64,000 bases of DNA from NCBI RefSeq assembly GCF_900115085.1, contig NZ_FOVF01000004.1:1-64000 (forward strand), given 5' to 3'. Shown here in pieces: positions 1 to 9,231 of this stretch. Positions within the stretch are counted from its first letter, which is position 1. The number at the start of each line of letters is the position of its first letter. The notes beneath the pieces are model-generated. The model was not told the DNA's origin, searched no databases, and worked only from the letters and a program-made list of their open reading frames with translations. The translations under genes were made by a program, and so were the position numbers. This DNA comes from Dokdonella immobilis. GTDB lineage: Bacteria; Pseudomonadota; Gammaproteobacteria; Xanthomonadales; Rhodanobacteraceae.

Positions 1-257
1 CATCCCGCATCGCCACCGCCAGAACCCCGCACCCCGCAGGGCCGAGCCCACGACTTCCGGTACACCGGCCTTCGCGGGGCGCGCATCCTAACCGCCGCGA
101 GGCCTGAGGGGAAGAGGAAAAGCAATATTTCTTCGAATCAGGGTTGTCTGGTCTTCCCGCGCGTCGATGGCGGCCCGGAAGATTTCACCATCCGGACCCG
201 GCTCGGATGGCGCAGGTCATTGATCAACCGAATTATTATGGGCCTGGAGCATCCGGC
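1..257. other. Left-edge stretch without a recognised gene
   Basis: Nothing coding is recognisable here. The stretch is GC-rich apart from an A/T-rich patch near 115-140. It may include the 5' side of a gene lying left of the window, but no start codon, motif or terminator can be assigned. Together with the doubtful small gene at 258-449, this leaves nearly 600 bases before rubredoxin with no firm content. Confidence 0.5.
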
Positions 258-449
258 TCAGCGCTTGCCCCCGGTTTCCGGATCAATCGACTCGAGGCGC
301 CCGACGATACGCGTCGGGCCGGCCGCGCCGAATGGCAGTTCCGGCATTTCCCGCAGGGCGTGCTCGCAGGGCAAACCGCAACGATAGGGAATCAGCAAGG
401 CCATCGACGTATCGACTGGTGCGTCTTCAATCGGAACAAAAACTCGCAT
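258..449 (-). CDS. Possible small hypothetical protein (63 aa)
   Basis: A 63-residue minus-strand frame starts at an ATG (449) with AAGGTGG five bases upstream. A second ATG at 452 is too close to that site. The protein begins MRVFVPIEDAPV and contains a 'PYRCGLPCEHAL' stretch with two cysteines. Codon use in its second half (CTG, GGC, GCC, CGC) resembles neighbouring genes, but the first codons are A/T-rich. I do not recognise a family. It lies downstream of rubredoxin on the same strand, with a gap of about 145 bases. It could be a chance frame in GC-rich DNA. Confidence 0.25.
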   Translation of the reverse strand: MRVFVPIEDAPVDTSMALLIPYRCGLPCEHALREMPELPFGAAGPTRIVGRLESIDPETGGKR

Positions 450-594
450 CATTGCCACCTTCGCCATGTCGGCGTCCGTTTGCTGGACACCAGTTCATCA
501 TCACCGCGGGCGCTTGCGGCGATGTGACGGGGCAAAACAGGTTGGAATTCTGACCTGGCGATGACAGGTCCGATGCAGGGCCCGCAGTGGCCTG

Positions 595-780
595 TCAGAC
601 CTCGATCATCTCGAAGTCGGACTTGGTCACGCCGCAATCGGGACAGGTCCAGGTTTCCGGCACGTCTTCCCAGCGCGTGCCGGGCGCGATCCCGTCATCC
701 GGCCAGCCTTCCGCTTCGTTGTAGAGGAATCCGCAGACGACGCACATGAAGGTTCGGAACGGGATTTCGGCCTGGGTCAT
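595..780 (-). CDS. rubA: Rubredoxin
   Basis: Small one-electron carrier with a mononuclear iron centre bound by four cysteines; it typically serves alkane hydroxylases, rubredoxin reductases or oxygen/superoxide reductases in the cytoplasm. The 61-residue protein has the two knuckles CVVCG (C13, C16) and CPDCG (C46, C49), spaced as in classical rubredoxins, and the conserved '[17 protein letters not shown]' segment. Length is typical. It is divergent from thiE-hemL, an arrangement I associate with Xanthomonadaceae genomes. No partner enzyme is visible nearby, so its electron acceptor is unknown. Confidence 0.95.
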   Translation of the reverse strand: MTQAEIPFRTFMCVVCGFLYNEAEGWPDDGIAPGTRWEDVPETWTCPDCGVTKSDFEMIEV

Positions 781-878
781 GGTTCTTTCGGTAGCGAGTT
801 GGGAGCACGATGAGTGCAGCGCATATCATTGTGTCAGCTTGCGCAGCGTGCGCAAAGCGCAGTGGCATCGGAAACCGG

Positions 879-1508
879 ATGTATTCAATCAGTGGGCTCT
901 ACGCGATTACCGACGGACCGAGGCAGGATTTCCGTGCGGCGGTCGAAGCGGCCCTGGCCGGCGGTACGTCCGTCCTGCAGTACCGCGACAAGACCGGTGA
1001 CCATGCACGCAGGCTGTCGGAAGCCCGATGGCTGTCCGAAGTGTGTGCTGCGCGCGGCGTGCCGATGATCGTCAATGACGATATCGGACTCGCTGTCGCT
1101 TGCGGGGCCGCGGGCGTGCATCTTGGCGCCGACGACCAGTCTCTGGCACTGGCCAGGGAGCGCCTCGGCGCGCAGGCCATCATTGGTATTTCCTGCTATG
1201 ACTCGATCGAGCGCGCCCGCCTGGCCGTCGCCGAAGGCGCCAGCTACGTCGCCTTCGGCGCGTTCTTCAGTTCACCGACCAAGCCATCGGCCCGCAGCGC
1301 CAGCATCGGCTTGCTGCATCAGTCCGCCGACCTCGGCGTGCCAAGGGTGGCTATCGGTGGCATCACGCCCGACAATGCGCCTCTCCTGATCGAAGCCGGC
1401 GCCGATTCCGTGGCTGTGATTTCCGCCGTTTTCGGCAGTACCGATATCCGGGCCAGCGCGGAACGCTTCAGCGGCCTTTTTCCCCGTTCCAGTCGAGATA
1501 CCCCATGA
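879..1508 (+). CDS. thiE: Thiamine-phosphate synthase
   Basis: Joins the thiazole phosphate and HMP-pyrophosphate to form thiamine monophosphate with release of PPi, in cytosolic vitamin B1 synthesis. The 209-residue product begins [12 protein letters not shown], the usual first beta strand of the TIM barrel. It contains 'QYRDKTGD' (pyrophosphate binding), 'VNDDIGLA', 'GVHLGADD', '[14 protein letters not shown]' and 'AIGGIT', all ThiE hallmarks. An upstream ATG at 810 would add 23 residues rich in Ala and Cys that do not belong to the fold, so 879 is preferred. The stop overlaps the hemL start by four bases (ATGA), indicating translational coupling. Confidence 0.95.
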   Translation: MYSISGLYAITDGPRQDFRAAVEAALAGGTSVLQYRDKTGDHARRLSEARWLSEVCAARGVPMIVNDDIGLAVACGAAGVHLGADDQSLALARERLGAQAIIGISCYDSIERARLAVAEGASYVAFGAFFSSPTKPSARSASIGLLHQSADLGVPRVAIGGITPDNAPLLIEAGADSVAVISAVFGSTDIRASAERFSGLFPRSSRDTP

Positions 1509-2794
1509 GCAGCAACCACGAACTCTTCCAACGCGCCCTGACCCTGATGCCGGGCGGCGTGAACTCGCCCGTGCGCGCCTTCAAGTCGGTCGGCGGCGAA
1601 CCGTTTTTCACGGAGCGCGCCGATGGCCCCTACCTCTGGGACGTCGAGGGAAAGCGCTACATCGACCTGATCGGTTCGTGGGGACCGATGATCGTCGGAC
1701 ACAATCATCCGTCCGTGCGCGGCGCGGTGGAGAAGGCCATCGGCAAAGGGCTATCGTTCGGCACCCCGTGTCCGGCCGAAATCACCATGGCCGAGACGAT
1801 CTCCAAGCTGGTGCCGTCGATCGAAGTCTCGCGCATGGTGAATTCGGGCACCGAGGCAACCATGTCGGCGATCCGGCTGGCACGCGGCTTCACCGGGCGA
1901 TCCCGCATCGTCAAGTTCGAGGGTTGCTATCACGGCCATGCCGATGCGTTCCTGGTCAAGGCGGGATCCGGCGCGCTCACGTTCGGCGCACCAAACTCGC
2001 CGGGGGTGCCGACGGCGCTGGCGGACCTCACCCTGACCCTGCCCTTCAACGACTTCGATGCCGCCACGCACCTGTTCGATGAACTCGGCAGCGACATCGC
2101 CGGCCTGATCGTCGAACCGGTGCCGGGCAACATGAACTGCATACCGCCGCGCGATGGCTATCTGCAGCATTTGCGCGACCTCTGCAGCCGGCACGGGGCC
2201 CTGCTCATCTTCGATGAGGTGATGACCGGATTCCGCGTCGCCCTCGGCGGCGCCCAGGCCCACTATGGAGTCACGCCCGACCTGACCACGCTCGGCAAGA
2301 TCATCGGTGGCGGCATGCCGGTAGGGGCGTACGGCGGTCGGCGCGACATCATGAACCAGATCGCACCCGCCGGGCCGATCTACCAGGCCGGTACCCTGAG
2401 CGGCAATCCGGTCGCCATGGCGGCTGGGCTGGCGATGCTCGAACTGATCCAGGCGCCCGGGTTCCATGCCGAACTGTCGCGGCGCACGCAACTGCTGACC
2501 GATGGCCTGCAGGCGCTGGCGGACGGCGCGGGCATTGCGTTCAGCACCACCCGCGTCGGCGCCATGTTCGGCCTCTTCTTCACTGCCCAGAAGGTCGAAA
2601 CCTACGCCCAGGCCACGGCCAGCGATCTCGCGCGCTTCAACCGCTTTTTCACAGCCATGCTCGAGCGCGGTGTCTATCTGGCTCCATCCGCCTACGAAGC
2701 TGGTTTCCTCTCGATGGCGCATGATGAAGCGGTGATTGCCGAAATCCTGCGCGCAGCCCGCGACAGCTTCGAACTTCTCGCTTCGGCCGGTTGA
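1505..2794 (+). CDS. hemL: Glutamate-1-semialdehyde 2,1-aminomutase
   Basis: PLP enzyme converting glutamate-1-semialdehyde to 5-aminolevulinate, the C5-route precursor of haem. The 429-residue protein has the class III aminotransferase pattern: '[18 protein letters not shown]' at the N-terminus, '[16 protein letters not shown]' for cofactor phosphate binding, 'DEVMTGFR', and the PLP lysine K265 in '[16 protein letters not shown]'. Length matches the family. It follows thiE with a 4-nt overlap. The shared operon has no metabolic link beyond cofactor synthesis but is commonly seen in this lineage. Confidence 0.97.
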   Translation: MSSNHELFQRALTLMPGGVNSPVRAFKSVGGEPFFTERADGPYLWDVEGKRYIDLIGSWGPMIVGHNHPSVRGAVEKAIGKGLSFGTPCPAEITMAETISKLVPSIEVSRMVNSGTEATMSAIRLARGFTGRSRIVKFEGCYHGHADAFLVKAGSGALTFGAPNSPGVPTALADLTLTLPFNDFDAATHLFDELGSDIAGLIVEPVPGNMNCIPPRDGYLQHLRDLCSRHGALLIFDEVMTGFRVALGGAQAHYGVTPDLTTLGKIIGGGMPVGAYGGRRDIMNQIAPAGPIYQAGTLSGNPVAMAAGLAMLELIQAPGFHAELSRRTQLLTDGLQALADGAGIAFSTTRVGAMFGLFFTAQKVETYAQATASDLARFNRFFTAMLERGVYLAPSAYEAGFLSMAHDEAVIAEILRAARDSFELLASAG

Positions 2795-2844
2795 CCGCAG
2801 CGCAAGCCCCGCAACTCCACTCCACCGACACCTGGCAGACGTAC

Positions 2845-3963
2845 ATGCGAATCGAAACCCTGGCGGTACACGCGGGCGGCGAAAGCGATTCCGAAACCGG
2901 CGCGGTTTCACCACCGATCCATCTGGCCACGACGTTTCGTCACGGTCCCGCCGCCGAGCGCGTCGGAGGTTATGAGTACCAGCGCGAAGGCAATCCGACC
3001 AATGACCGGCTCTGTGCCGCCATTGCCGCGCTAGAGGGTGGCGCCCAGGCGCTTACGTTCGCATCGGGCATGGCCGCGATCAGCACCCTGCTCGAGTCGC
3101 TTGCGCCCGGTTCACGCATCGTCATTCCGGACGACTGCTACACCGGCCTGCGCGTGCTTTGCGCCGAGTTCCTGCCGCAACGCGGAATCGAGGTCCTCAC
3201 GGTCGACATGGCCCAGCTCGAAGCCGTGCAGGCGGCCTGCGCCGACGGCATCGACCTGGTCTGGGCCGAGACGCCATCGAATCCGCGCATGAAGGTCAGT
3301 GATATCGGCGCGCTGGCGCGGATCGCTCACGCCCAGGGTGCCTTGCTGGTCTGCGACAACACCTTCGCCTCGCCGGTTTTGCAACAGCCGCTGGCACTCG
3401 GCGCCGACATCGTCATGCATTCGACCACGAAATATTTCGGCGGGCACAGCGACGTGCTCGGCGGTGCGCTGGTTTTTGCCAGGGCAGACGATGTCCACGC
3501 GCGCGTCGCCCACCGGCTGCACATTGCCGGCGCCACGCTGGCTCCATTCAGCGCCTGGCTGACCTTGCGCGGCTGTCGCTCCTTGCCCGCGCGCATGGCC
3601 ATGCACTGCGCCAACGCGAAGGCGGTGGCGCACTTCCTCTCCAGCCATGCGGCCATCGAGCGGGTCAATTATCCCGGGCTGCCATCGCATCCGGGCCATG
3701 AAATCGCCAGTCGCCAGATGCGCGATTTCGGCGGAATGCTCAGCATCGAATTGCGCGGCGGCAAGACCGCGGCGCTCGAGGCGGCCGGGCGACTACGCCT
3801 GTTCACGAACGCCACCTCGCTGGGCGGCTGCGAATCGCTGGTAGAGCATCGCGCATCGGTCGAGGGCGCCAATCCGGTCTCCCCGGTCAACCTGTTGCGC
3901 TTGTCGGTAGGCCTCGAGCACGTCGACGACCTGATCGCCGATCTCAGGGCTGCACTCGCCTAG
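2845..3963 (+). CDS. Transsulfuration PLP enzyme (cystathionine gamma-synthase/lyase type)
   Basis: Member of the Cys/Met metabolism PLP family, cytosolic, acting on cystathionine or an O-acyl-homoserine. The 372-residue protein starts MRIETLAVHAGG and has 'YEYQREGNPTNDRL', 'FASGMAAI', 'WAETPSNP', 'CDNTFASP' and the Schiff-base lysine K196 in 'HSTTKYFGGHSD'. A TTG at 2791 overlapping the hemL stop would add 18 residues; the ATG is preferred because conserved sequence begins there. A second family member lies at 25802. Sequence alone does not separate synthase from lyase, so no symbol is given. It converges with the following minus-strand gene. Confidence 0.88.
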   Translation: MRIETLAVHAGGESDSETGAVSPPIHLATTFRHGPAAERVGGYEYQREGNPTNDRLCAAIAALEGGAQALTFASGMAAISTLLESLAPGSRIVIPDDCYTGLRVLCAEFLPQRGIEVLTVDMAQLEAVQAACADGIDLVWAETPSNPRMKVSDIGALARIAHAQGALLVCDNTFASPVLQQPLALGADIVMHSTTKYFGGHSDVLGGALVFARADDVHARVAHRLHIAGATLAPFSAWLTLRGCRSLPARMAMHCANAKAVAHFLSSHAAIERVNYPGLPSHPGHEIASRQMRDFGGMLSIELRGGKTAALEAAGRLRLFTNATSLGGCESLVEHRASVEGANPVSPVNLLRLSVGLEHVDDLIADLRAALA

Positions 3964-3980
3964 CGCGGCCAGGGCTGCGC

Positions 3981-5225
3981 TCAGTCGAGCTGGCGCAGTA
4001 CCCGGCCGAGTCGCGCCAGGCCCTCGCTGATGTCGACCCCACCGATGGTCAGAGCCGGCACGAAACGCAAAACGCCGGATCCGGCCTGCAGCAGGAGCAG
4101 CCCCTCGTGCGCGGCAGCGTCGAGGATTTCCCCCGCGCGCCCGGAATAGGCAGGCGCCAGCACGGCACCGAGCATCAGGCCGTTGCCCCTGACCGTATCG
4201 ATGACGCCGGTTTCGGCGCCAAGCTGCTCGAGTCCGCGGCGCAGCACTGCCGACTGCGTCTGCACGTTGGCCAGCAGTTCGACCGAGGAAAGCTTGCGCA
4301 AGGCGACGCGGCCGATGGCCGCTGCCAGCGGATTGCCGCCGAATGTCGTTCCATGCGAACCGAACTGCATGGCCTGCGCAGCCGCCGCACCGACCAGCAT
4401 CGCGCCAATCGGAAAACCACAGCCCAGCGCCTTGGCCAGCGTCATGACGTCCGGCACGACCTGGGGCCACTGATGGGCCCAGAGTCGGCCGGTGCGGCCC
4501 ATGCCGCACTGGATCTCGTCGAAGACCAGCAACGCGCCTGACGCGCTGCAGCGCTGGCGAAGTTCGCGCAGAAATGCCGGCTCGGCCGAGACCACACCGC
4601 CCTCGCCCTGGATGGGTTCGACCAGCACGCCGGCGACATCGTCGGTGAAGGCCTGGTCGAGGGCGCCGATATCGTTGAAGGCCGAGTAGCGGAAGCCGGG
4701 CGGCAGCGGTTCGAATCCTTGATGGTACTTCGGTTGTGCCGTGGCGGTGACCGTTGCCAGGGTGCGGCCATGAAACGCGCCCTCGAAACTCAGGATCACG
4801 CGCCTTTCGGGCGGCCTGCCGCCTTCCGCAGCGTGCTTGCGGATGAGCTTGATCGCCGCTTCGTTCGCCTCCGCGCCGGAGTTGCAGAAGAAGACCCGCT
4901 CGGCGAAGCCGCTGGCCGCCACGAGTTCCTCGGCCAGGCGGATCGGTGGTTCGGAATAGAAGACGTTGCTGGTGTGCCAGAGTCTTGCGGCCTGCTCGTG
5001 CAGGGCGGCAAGGATCTCCGGATCGCCGTGTCCGAGCGCAGTGACCGCTATTCCGGCGGCGAAATCGACATATTCGCGACCTTCCCGGTCCCAGACGCGT
5101 GAGCCGAGGCCGCGTTCGAGGACCATTTCGCGTTGTCTGTAGATCGGTAGCAGGGTGCGCTGCGCGGTGGCGATCAGTGGCTCGGTGGTATTCACATTCG
5201 GTCCGTCCCGGGGCATGCAAACCAT
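3981..5225 (-). CDS. argD: Class III aminotransferase, acetylornithine/succinylornithine type
   Basis: PLP aminotransferase of the ArgD/AstC group, interconverting N-acetylornithine and its semialdehyde with 2-oxoglutarate/glutamate in arginine synthesis or breakdown. The 414-residue protein has 'YVDFAAGIAVTALGH', 'HTSNVFYSEP', 'FFCNSGAEANEAAIKL', 'SFEGAFHGRT', 'EPIQGEGGV', 'FDEIQCGMGRTG' and PLP lysine K265 in 'LAKALGCGFPIGAM', all typical of ArgD. A second ATG at 5216 is an equally possible start. No other arginine gene is nearby, so the biosynthetic versus catabolic role stays open. It is convergent with the preceding gene, only about 17 bases apart. Confidence 0.85.
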   Translation of the reverse strand: MVCMPRDGPNVNTTEPLIATAQRTLLPIYRQREMVLERGLGSRVWDREGREYVDFAAGIAVTALGHGDPEILAALHEQAARLWHTSNVFYSEPPIRLAEELVAASGFAERVFFCNSGAEANEAAIKLIRKHAAEGGRPPERRVILSFEGAFHGRTLATVTATAQPKYHQGFEPLPPGFRYSAFNDIGALDQAFTDDVAGVLVEPIQGEGGVVSAEPAFLRELRQRCSASGALLVFDEIQCGMGRTGRLWAHQWPQVVPDVMTLAKALGCGFPIGAMLVGAAAAQAMQFGSHGTTFGGNPLAAAIGRVALRKLSSVELLANVQTQSAVLRRGLEQLGAETGVIDTVRGNGLMLGAVLAPAYSGRAGEILDAAAHEGLLLLQAGSGVLRFVPALTIGGVDISEGLARLGRVLRQLD

Positions 5226-5279
5226 GTTCGCACAGCTCGCCGGCCGGGATGCGGCGACATGGCGTTGCCGGGGTTCCGC

Positions 5280-6854
5280 TCAGGTCTTCGCCGCAGCCTC
5301 GTCGGCAAGGAGCTGACGCTTGAGGATCTTGCCCGATGCGGTCATCGGCAGGGACTGGCGAAACTCGATGCTGCGCGGGTACTTGTAGGCGGCGATGCGT
5401 TCGCGCGTCCAGTCGATCAGTTCACGCTCGCTGATTTCCGCACCTGCGGCGCGTATGACGAACGCCTTGATCTCCTCGCCGTATTCCCCGTTCGGGACGC
5501 CGACCACGGCGACCAGGGAAACCGCCGGGTGGGTGATCATCAATTCTTCGACTTCGCGCGGATACACGTTGAAACCGCCGCGAATGATCATGTCCTTGCT
5601 GCGATCGACGATGCGGTAGGTACCGTCCGCATCGCGACGAGCGAGATCGCCGGTACGGAACCAGCCGTCTCGCATGCATGCCGCGGTCGCCTCGGGGTTG
5701 TTGAAGTACCCCTTCATGATGTTGTGGCCGCGAATGGCGATTTCGCCGACCGAATCGGCACCTTCAGTTTCGCTCCAGTCGGGATCGATCAGTTTCACTT
5801 CGACGCCCCAGATCGGAACGCCGATGGAACCGATCTTGACCGGCATGTCAGGCCGCGAAAACGTGGCGACCGGCGAGGTCTCGGACAATCCGTAGCCCTC
5901 GAGGATCTGGACGCCGAATCGTCGTTTGAATTCGCTCTGGATCTCCGCCGGCAGCGCCGCGCCACCGGATACCGCCCGGCGCAGACGGCTGGTGATCGCG
6001 TTCACGTCGACGCTGTCGTCGAGCGCATTGAGCAGGCCCCAGTACATGGTCGGCACCCCGGCGAAGCAGGTCACCCGCTCGGTCTGCATCGCGTTCAGCG
6101 CAGCACGCGGCTCGAACCTCGGCAGGAACACCAGGGTCGCCGCCTGCAGGAAACCGAGGACCATCTGCACGGTCTGGCCGAAGGTATGGAACAGCGGCAG
6201 GACGACCAGGATGATGTCATGGCCCTGCGGATGCTCGCCAAACAGCCGCATCAGGGCAAAGGCATTGAGCAGGATGTTGGCATGCGTCAGTTCGGCGCCC
6301 TTGGGGCGCCCGGTCGTGCCGCTCGTGTACAGGATCACGGCGGTGTCGTCGGGCGAGGTCTGGCAGGTGTCGAACTGGACAGGCCGACCTGCGATTGCCG
6401 AGGCCAGGGTTTGAGCGCCAGCCATCGGTGAAGCGGCGGTCGCATCCGCGGTGATCATGAAGAAATGTTCGCAGTCGGCAGCCTTGCCGAAGGCGGTCCA
6501 GCCCTCGGCACCCATCGGCAGGTCCGCCGTGCCTTCGAAACAGAAGAATGCGCGGGCCCTGGCGTCTTCGAGGTGGTAGGCAATCTCGTCGTGCTTGAGC
6601 AGCACGTTGAGCGGAACCACGATGGCTCCGGCCTTGAGGATGCCGAAATAGACGATCGGAAACCAGGGCAGGTTCGGACAGCTCAGGGCAATGCGATCGC
6701 CGCGTTCAATGCCCCTCGCGACGAGCAGATGGGCGACCTGGTTGGCGGCCGCATCGATCGCTGCATAGCTGAGGCGCTTGGCGCCAATGACCACGGAATC
6801 ACGGACCGGATAAGCGCGCGCACTGCCCTCGAGGACGGCGGCAAGATTCAGCAT
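5280..6854 (-). CDS. Long-chain fatty acyl-CoA ligase (AMP-forming)
   Basis: Adenylate-forming enzyme that activates a carboxylic acid, probably a fatty acid, with ATP and CoA. The 524-residue protein has the AMP/ATP loop 'ILYTSGTTGRPKGAELTH', the 'EGYGLSETSP' motif, 'GYFNNPEATAACMRDGWFRTGDLA' split across A5-A8, and the C-terminal lysine motif 'LPMTASGKILKRQL'. The length is that of FadD-like ligases. No beta-oxidation gene lies beside it, and it is about 55 bases downstream of the aminotransferase start on the same strand. Chain-length specificity cannot be read from the sequence. Confidence 0.9.
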   Translation of the reverse strand: MLNLAAVLEGSARAYPVRDSVVIGAKRLSYAAIDAAANQVAHLLVARGIERGDRIALSCPNLPWFPIVYFGILKAGAIVVPLNVLLKHDEIAYHLEDARARAFFCFEGTADLPMGAEGWTAFGKAADCEHFFMITADATAASPMAGAQTLASAIAGRPVQFDTCQTSPDDTAVILYTSGTTGRPKGAELTHANILLNAFALMRLFGEHPQGHDIILVVLPLFHTFGQTVQMVLGFLQAATLVFLPRFEPRAALNAMQTERVTCFAGVPTMYWGLLNALDDSVDVNAITSRLRRAVSGGAALPAEIQSEFKRRFGVQILEGYGLSETSPVATFSRPDMPVKIGSIGVPIWGVEVKLIDPDWSETEGADSVGEIAIRGHNIMKGYFNNPEATAACMRDGWFRTGDLARRDADGTYRIVDRSKDMIIRGGFNVYPREVEELMITHPAVSLVAVVGVPNGEYGEEIKAFVIRAAGAEISERELIDWTRERIAAYKYPRSIEFRQSLPMTASGKILKRQLLADEAAAKT

Positions 6855-6888
6855 GCGGGTCGCCCGACGGACGGACGGCGGGTAGCGA

Positions 6889-7551
6889 TCATGGCGCCGA
6901 CAGCGGACAGACCGCGTGCTTCAGCGTATTGGCCCGCAGGCCGGGTTCGATGGCACCAGCGGCGGCCGCTTCGGCCTGGCCGATGGCCTGGGGCACGTAT
7001 GCGGTGATCAGCCCGGCGAGAACGGGATTGCAGTTGTTGCTGGTCGAATAGGAGGTGATGGCCACTGCCGGGGCGAGCATGTCCAGGGTGTACACGCCAT
7101 CGGTGCCATCGGTCTGCACGAGGTAGTCGAGTGTGTAACCGAGAGTGATGCCGGTCAGATTGACATTGCACGAACCGAGCACGGTCGTCGAAATCGGCAC
7201 GACGATGTCGCTGGCCGTGCCCGGGCCGACGAAGTGTCCGCTCACGAAGTCACCCGAAAACACGCCGGCCTGCATGGCCACCGGACAACCCGCAACGCCG
7301 ATCCCGCAACCGTTCGCGTTGCCACACACGGTGTAATCGATACCTGACTGGCTGCCGGACTGGGGGGGAATGCAGGCACTGGTTCCGTCGATGCTTGATC
7401 GTATCGATTCGAGAAACTGGGCCCTGGTCTGCGCCGTGACCCAGCAGGTTTCGAAGCCGTCGTGGATCAGGAGGTCGGCGCCCTGCACCGCCGTCGCGCC
7501 CGCCAGCAGTACCGCCCCTGCGAATATCTGCCAAATCGAACCTCTGGCCAT
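6889..7551 (-). CDS. Secreted Cys-rich hypothetical protein with a GFE motif
   Basis: The 220-residue product has a clear signal peptide (basic start, hydrophobic core 'IFAGAVLLAGATAVQG', cleavage near residue 24). The predicted mature protein begins with 'ADLLIHDGFETCW', containing the GFE motif that ends two other exported proteins in this window. Eight cysteines follow the cleavage point, suggesting disulfides in periplasm or medium. I recognise no enzymatic family. GGAGGA lies a few bases before the ATG. It is just upstream of the acyl-CoA ligase on the same strand but functionally unlinked as far as can be told. Confidence 0.7.
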   Translation of the reverse strand: MARGSIWQIFAGAVLLAGATAVQGADLLIHDGFETCWVTAQTRAQFLESIRSSIDGTSACIPPQSGSQSGIDYTVCGNANGCGIGVAGCPVAMQAGVFSGDFVSGHFVGPGTASDIVVPISTTVLGSCNVNLTGITLGYTLDYLVQTDGTDGVYTLDMLAPAVAITSYSTSNNCNPVLAGLITAYVPQAIGQAEAAAAGAIEPGLRANTLKHAVCPLSAP

Positions 7552-7667
7552 GCTGTCCTCCCCGGTTGAACCCCGATGCTAAGCGAGACGGGCCTCGTTC
7601 GCCACGCCTGTTTGACGGCCTGGTCGGAGGCGATGCGAATCAGCAGGGTCAATCCGACGTGCGGACG

Positions 7668-8486
7668 TCAGTCGAGGAAAAGGTCCGGCAGCAACGATTC
7701 GCCGGGAGCAACCGCGTAGCGATCGAAGTCGGTGATGCCTTGGCCGGCCAGCACGGCCTCGTCGATCAAGAACTGCCCGGTTCGCTCGCGGCTCGGTGTG
7801 GTCAGGACCGCATGTGCGGCGTCGGCGACGATCTCGGGTTTGCGCGCATTTCGCGTGTCCACGCCGGGAATCATGTTGAGCGCGTCGGTCGCCACGACCG
7901 TGCGTGGCCACAACGCGTTCACGGCGATGCCGATCGATCGGAATTCCTCGGCCATGCCGAGCACGCACAGGCTCATGCCGTACTTTGCGATCGTGTAGGC
8001 GACGTGCGGCGCGAACCATTTCGGGTCGAGGTTCGGTGGCGGCGACAGCGTCAGGATGTGCGGATTGGCGGCCTTCTTCAGGTGTGGCAGACAGGCCTGC
8101 GAACAGAGAAAGGTACCGCGCGTATTGACCTGGTGCATCAGGTCGAATCGCTTCATCGGCGTTTCCGCGGTACCGCGCAGCCAGATCGCGCTGGCATTGT
8201 TGACGAGGATGTCGATGCCACCGAAGCGCCCGACCGCCTCAGCCACCGCGGCGAGGACGCTCTCTTCGCTGCGGATATCGACCATCAGCGGCAGCGCGTG
8301 CCCGCCTGCAGCCTCGATTTCGGCCGCCGCGGTGTAGATGGTGCCGGGCAACTTCGGATTGGCGACCGCGCTCTTCGCCGCGATGACGATGTTCGCACCG
8401 TCCCGGGCGGCCCGCTTCGCGATGGCCAGCCCGATGCCGCGTGAGGCACCGGTGATGAAAAGCGTCTTGTCTTTCAGGCTGTGCAT
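7668..8486 (-). CDS. SDR family oxidoreductase (HSDL2-like)
   Basis: Short-chain dehydrogenase/reductase using NAD(P)H; the substrate is unknown. The 272-residue protein starts MHSLKDKTLFITGASRG, with the Rossmann motif TGASRGIG at about residues 12-19, 'LVNNASAIWL' (NNA motif) and the catalytic pair in 'YTIAKYGMS'. The alanine-rich insert 'ITLSPPPNLDPKWFAPHVAY' is typical of hydroxysteroid dehydrogenase-like protein 2 relatives. An in-frame start six codons upstream (MPEEST) exists but the ATG at 8486 begins the conserved sequence. It starts 10 bases after the LON-domain gene stop, so the two are probably cotranscribed. Confidence 0.88.
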   Translation of the reverse strand: MHSLKDKTLFITGASRGIGLAIAKRAARDGANIVIAAKSAVANPKLPGTIYTAAAEIEAAGGHALPLMVDIRSEESVLAAVAEAVGRFGGIDILVNNASAIWLRGTAETPMKRFDLMHQVNTRGTFLCSQACLPHLKKAANPHILTLSPPPNLDPKWFAPHVAYTIAKYGMSLCVLGMAEEFRSIGIAVNALWPRTVVATDALNMIPGVDTRNARKPEIVADAAHAVLTTPSRERTGQFLIDEAVLAGQGITDFDRYAVAPGESLLPDLFLD

Positions 8487-8496
8487 GGTGGATTCC

Positions 8497-9087
8497 TCAG
8501 GCACGCTGGAAGCGTGGCAAATGGTGCATCAGTTGGCCAAGGCGCTCGATCGGGTCGTTGATCTGCAGCAGCTGCTGGCGTTCGGGAAGTTCGAGCGGAA
8601 GCACCTCGGCCAGCCGGTAACCGACCCAGCCGGCATCATCGTAGCGGGCGCGGTCGACGAGCGAGATGTCTCCGCCCAATTGCTCGTGCACACGCTCGAG
8701 GATGGTCGCCAACAGCCCGCAATCGGCTGGCACCGCAACGACTTCCTCGGCATCGAAAAACTCGACGTCTCCGAGAATGAGCCCATTGTCGCGCACGCGC
8801 GTGTTGAGGACGTGGAAGCGCTCAGCGCCGCGGGCATGGATGCCGAGCAATCCGTCGGGCAAGGTGTGGAAATCGGTGATGCGCGCGAGCGTGCCCACGG
8901 CCGCCGGTACTGCCGGTTGACCCGCCTCCTGGCCATCGAGAATCAGGCAGACGCCAAATCCGCTGTCGCTGCGCGCGCAGTCGCGCACCAGGTCCAGGTA
9001 ACGCGGCTCAAAAATGCGCAGGCTCAGGTTGCCTTCTGGAAACAGCACCGAGGAAAGCGGAAACAGGGGCAGGCTCGATGTCGTCAT
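8497..9087 (-). CDS. LON peptidase substrate-binding domain protein
   Basis: A stand-alone LON N-terminal (PUA-like) domain of 196 residues without AAA+ or protease parts. It begins MTTSSLPLFPLSSVLFPEG and has the characteristic 'LRIFEPRYLDLVRDC', 'GFGVCLI' and 'GTLARITDF' segments. Such proteins are widespread in proteobacteria and of unclear function, perhaps substrate binding or quality control. An upstream extension to 9195 is possible in frame but its composition (Arg/Cys/Ala-rich) is not protein-like. It precedes the SDR gene closely. Confidence 0.88.
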   Translation of the reverse strand: MTTSSLPLFPLSSVLFPEGNLSLRIFEPRYLDLVRDCARSDSGFGVCLILDGQEAGQPAVPAAVGTLARITDFHTLPDGLLGIHARGAERFHVLNTRVRDNGLILGDVEFFDAEEVVAVPADCGLLATILERVHEQLGGDISLVDRARYDDAGWVGYRLAEVLPLELPERQQLLQINDPIERLGQLMHHLPRFQRA

Positions 9088-9231
9088 GCGTTCCAGTCTA
9101 ACGCCGTGTGGCGACCGGGCGAAATCCGCTGCGGCAAGCGCGCAGGCAACGATTCGGCAGGCACAGGAAGCTATCGGGCGGCCTGTGCGCCGCACTTTCC
9201 GGCGAGGCTTTCGCTGGTGACGAGGGTCCGG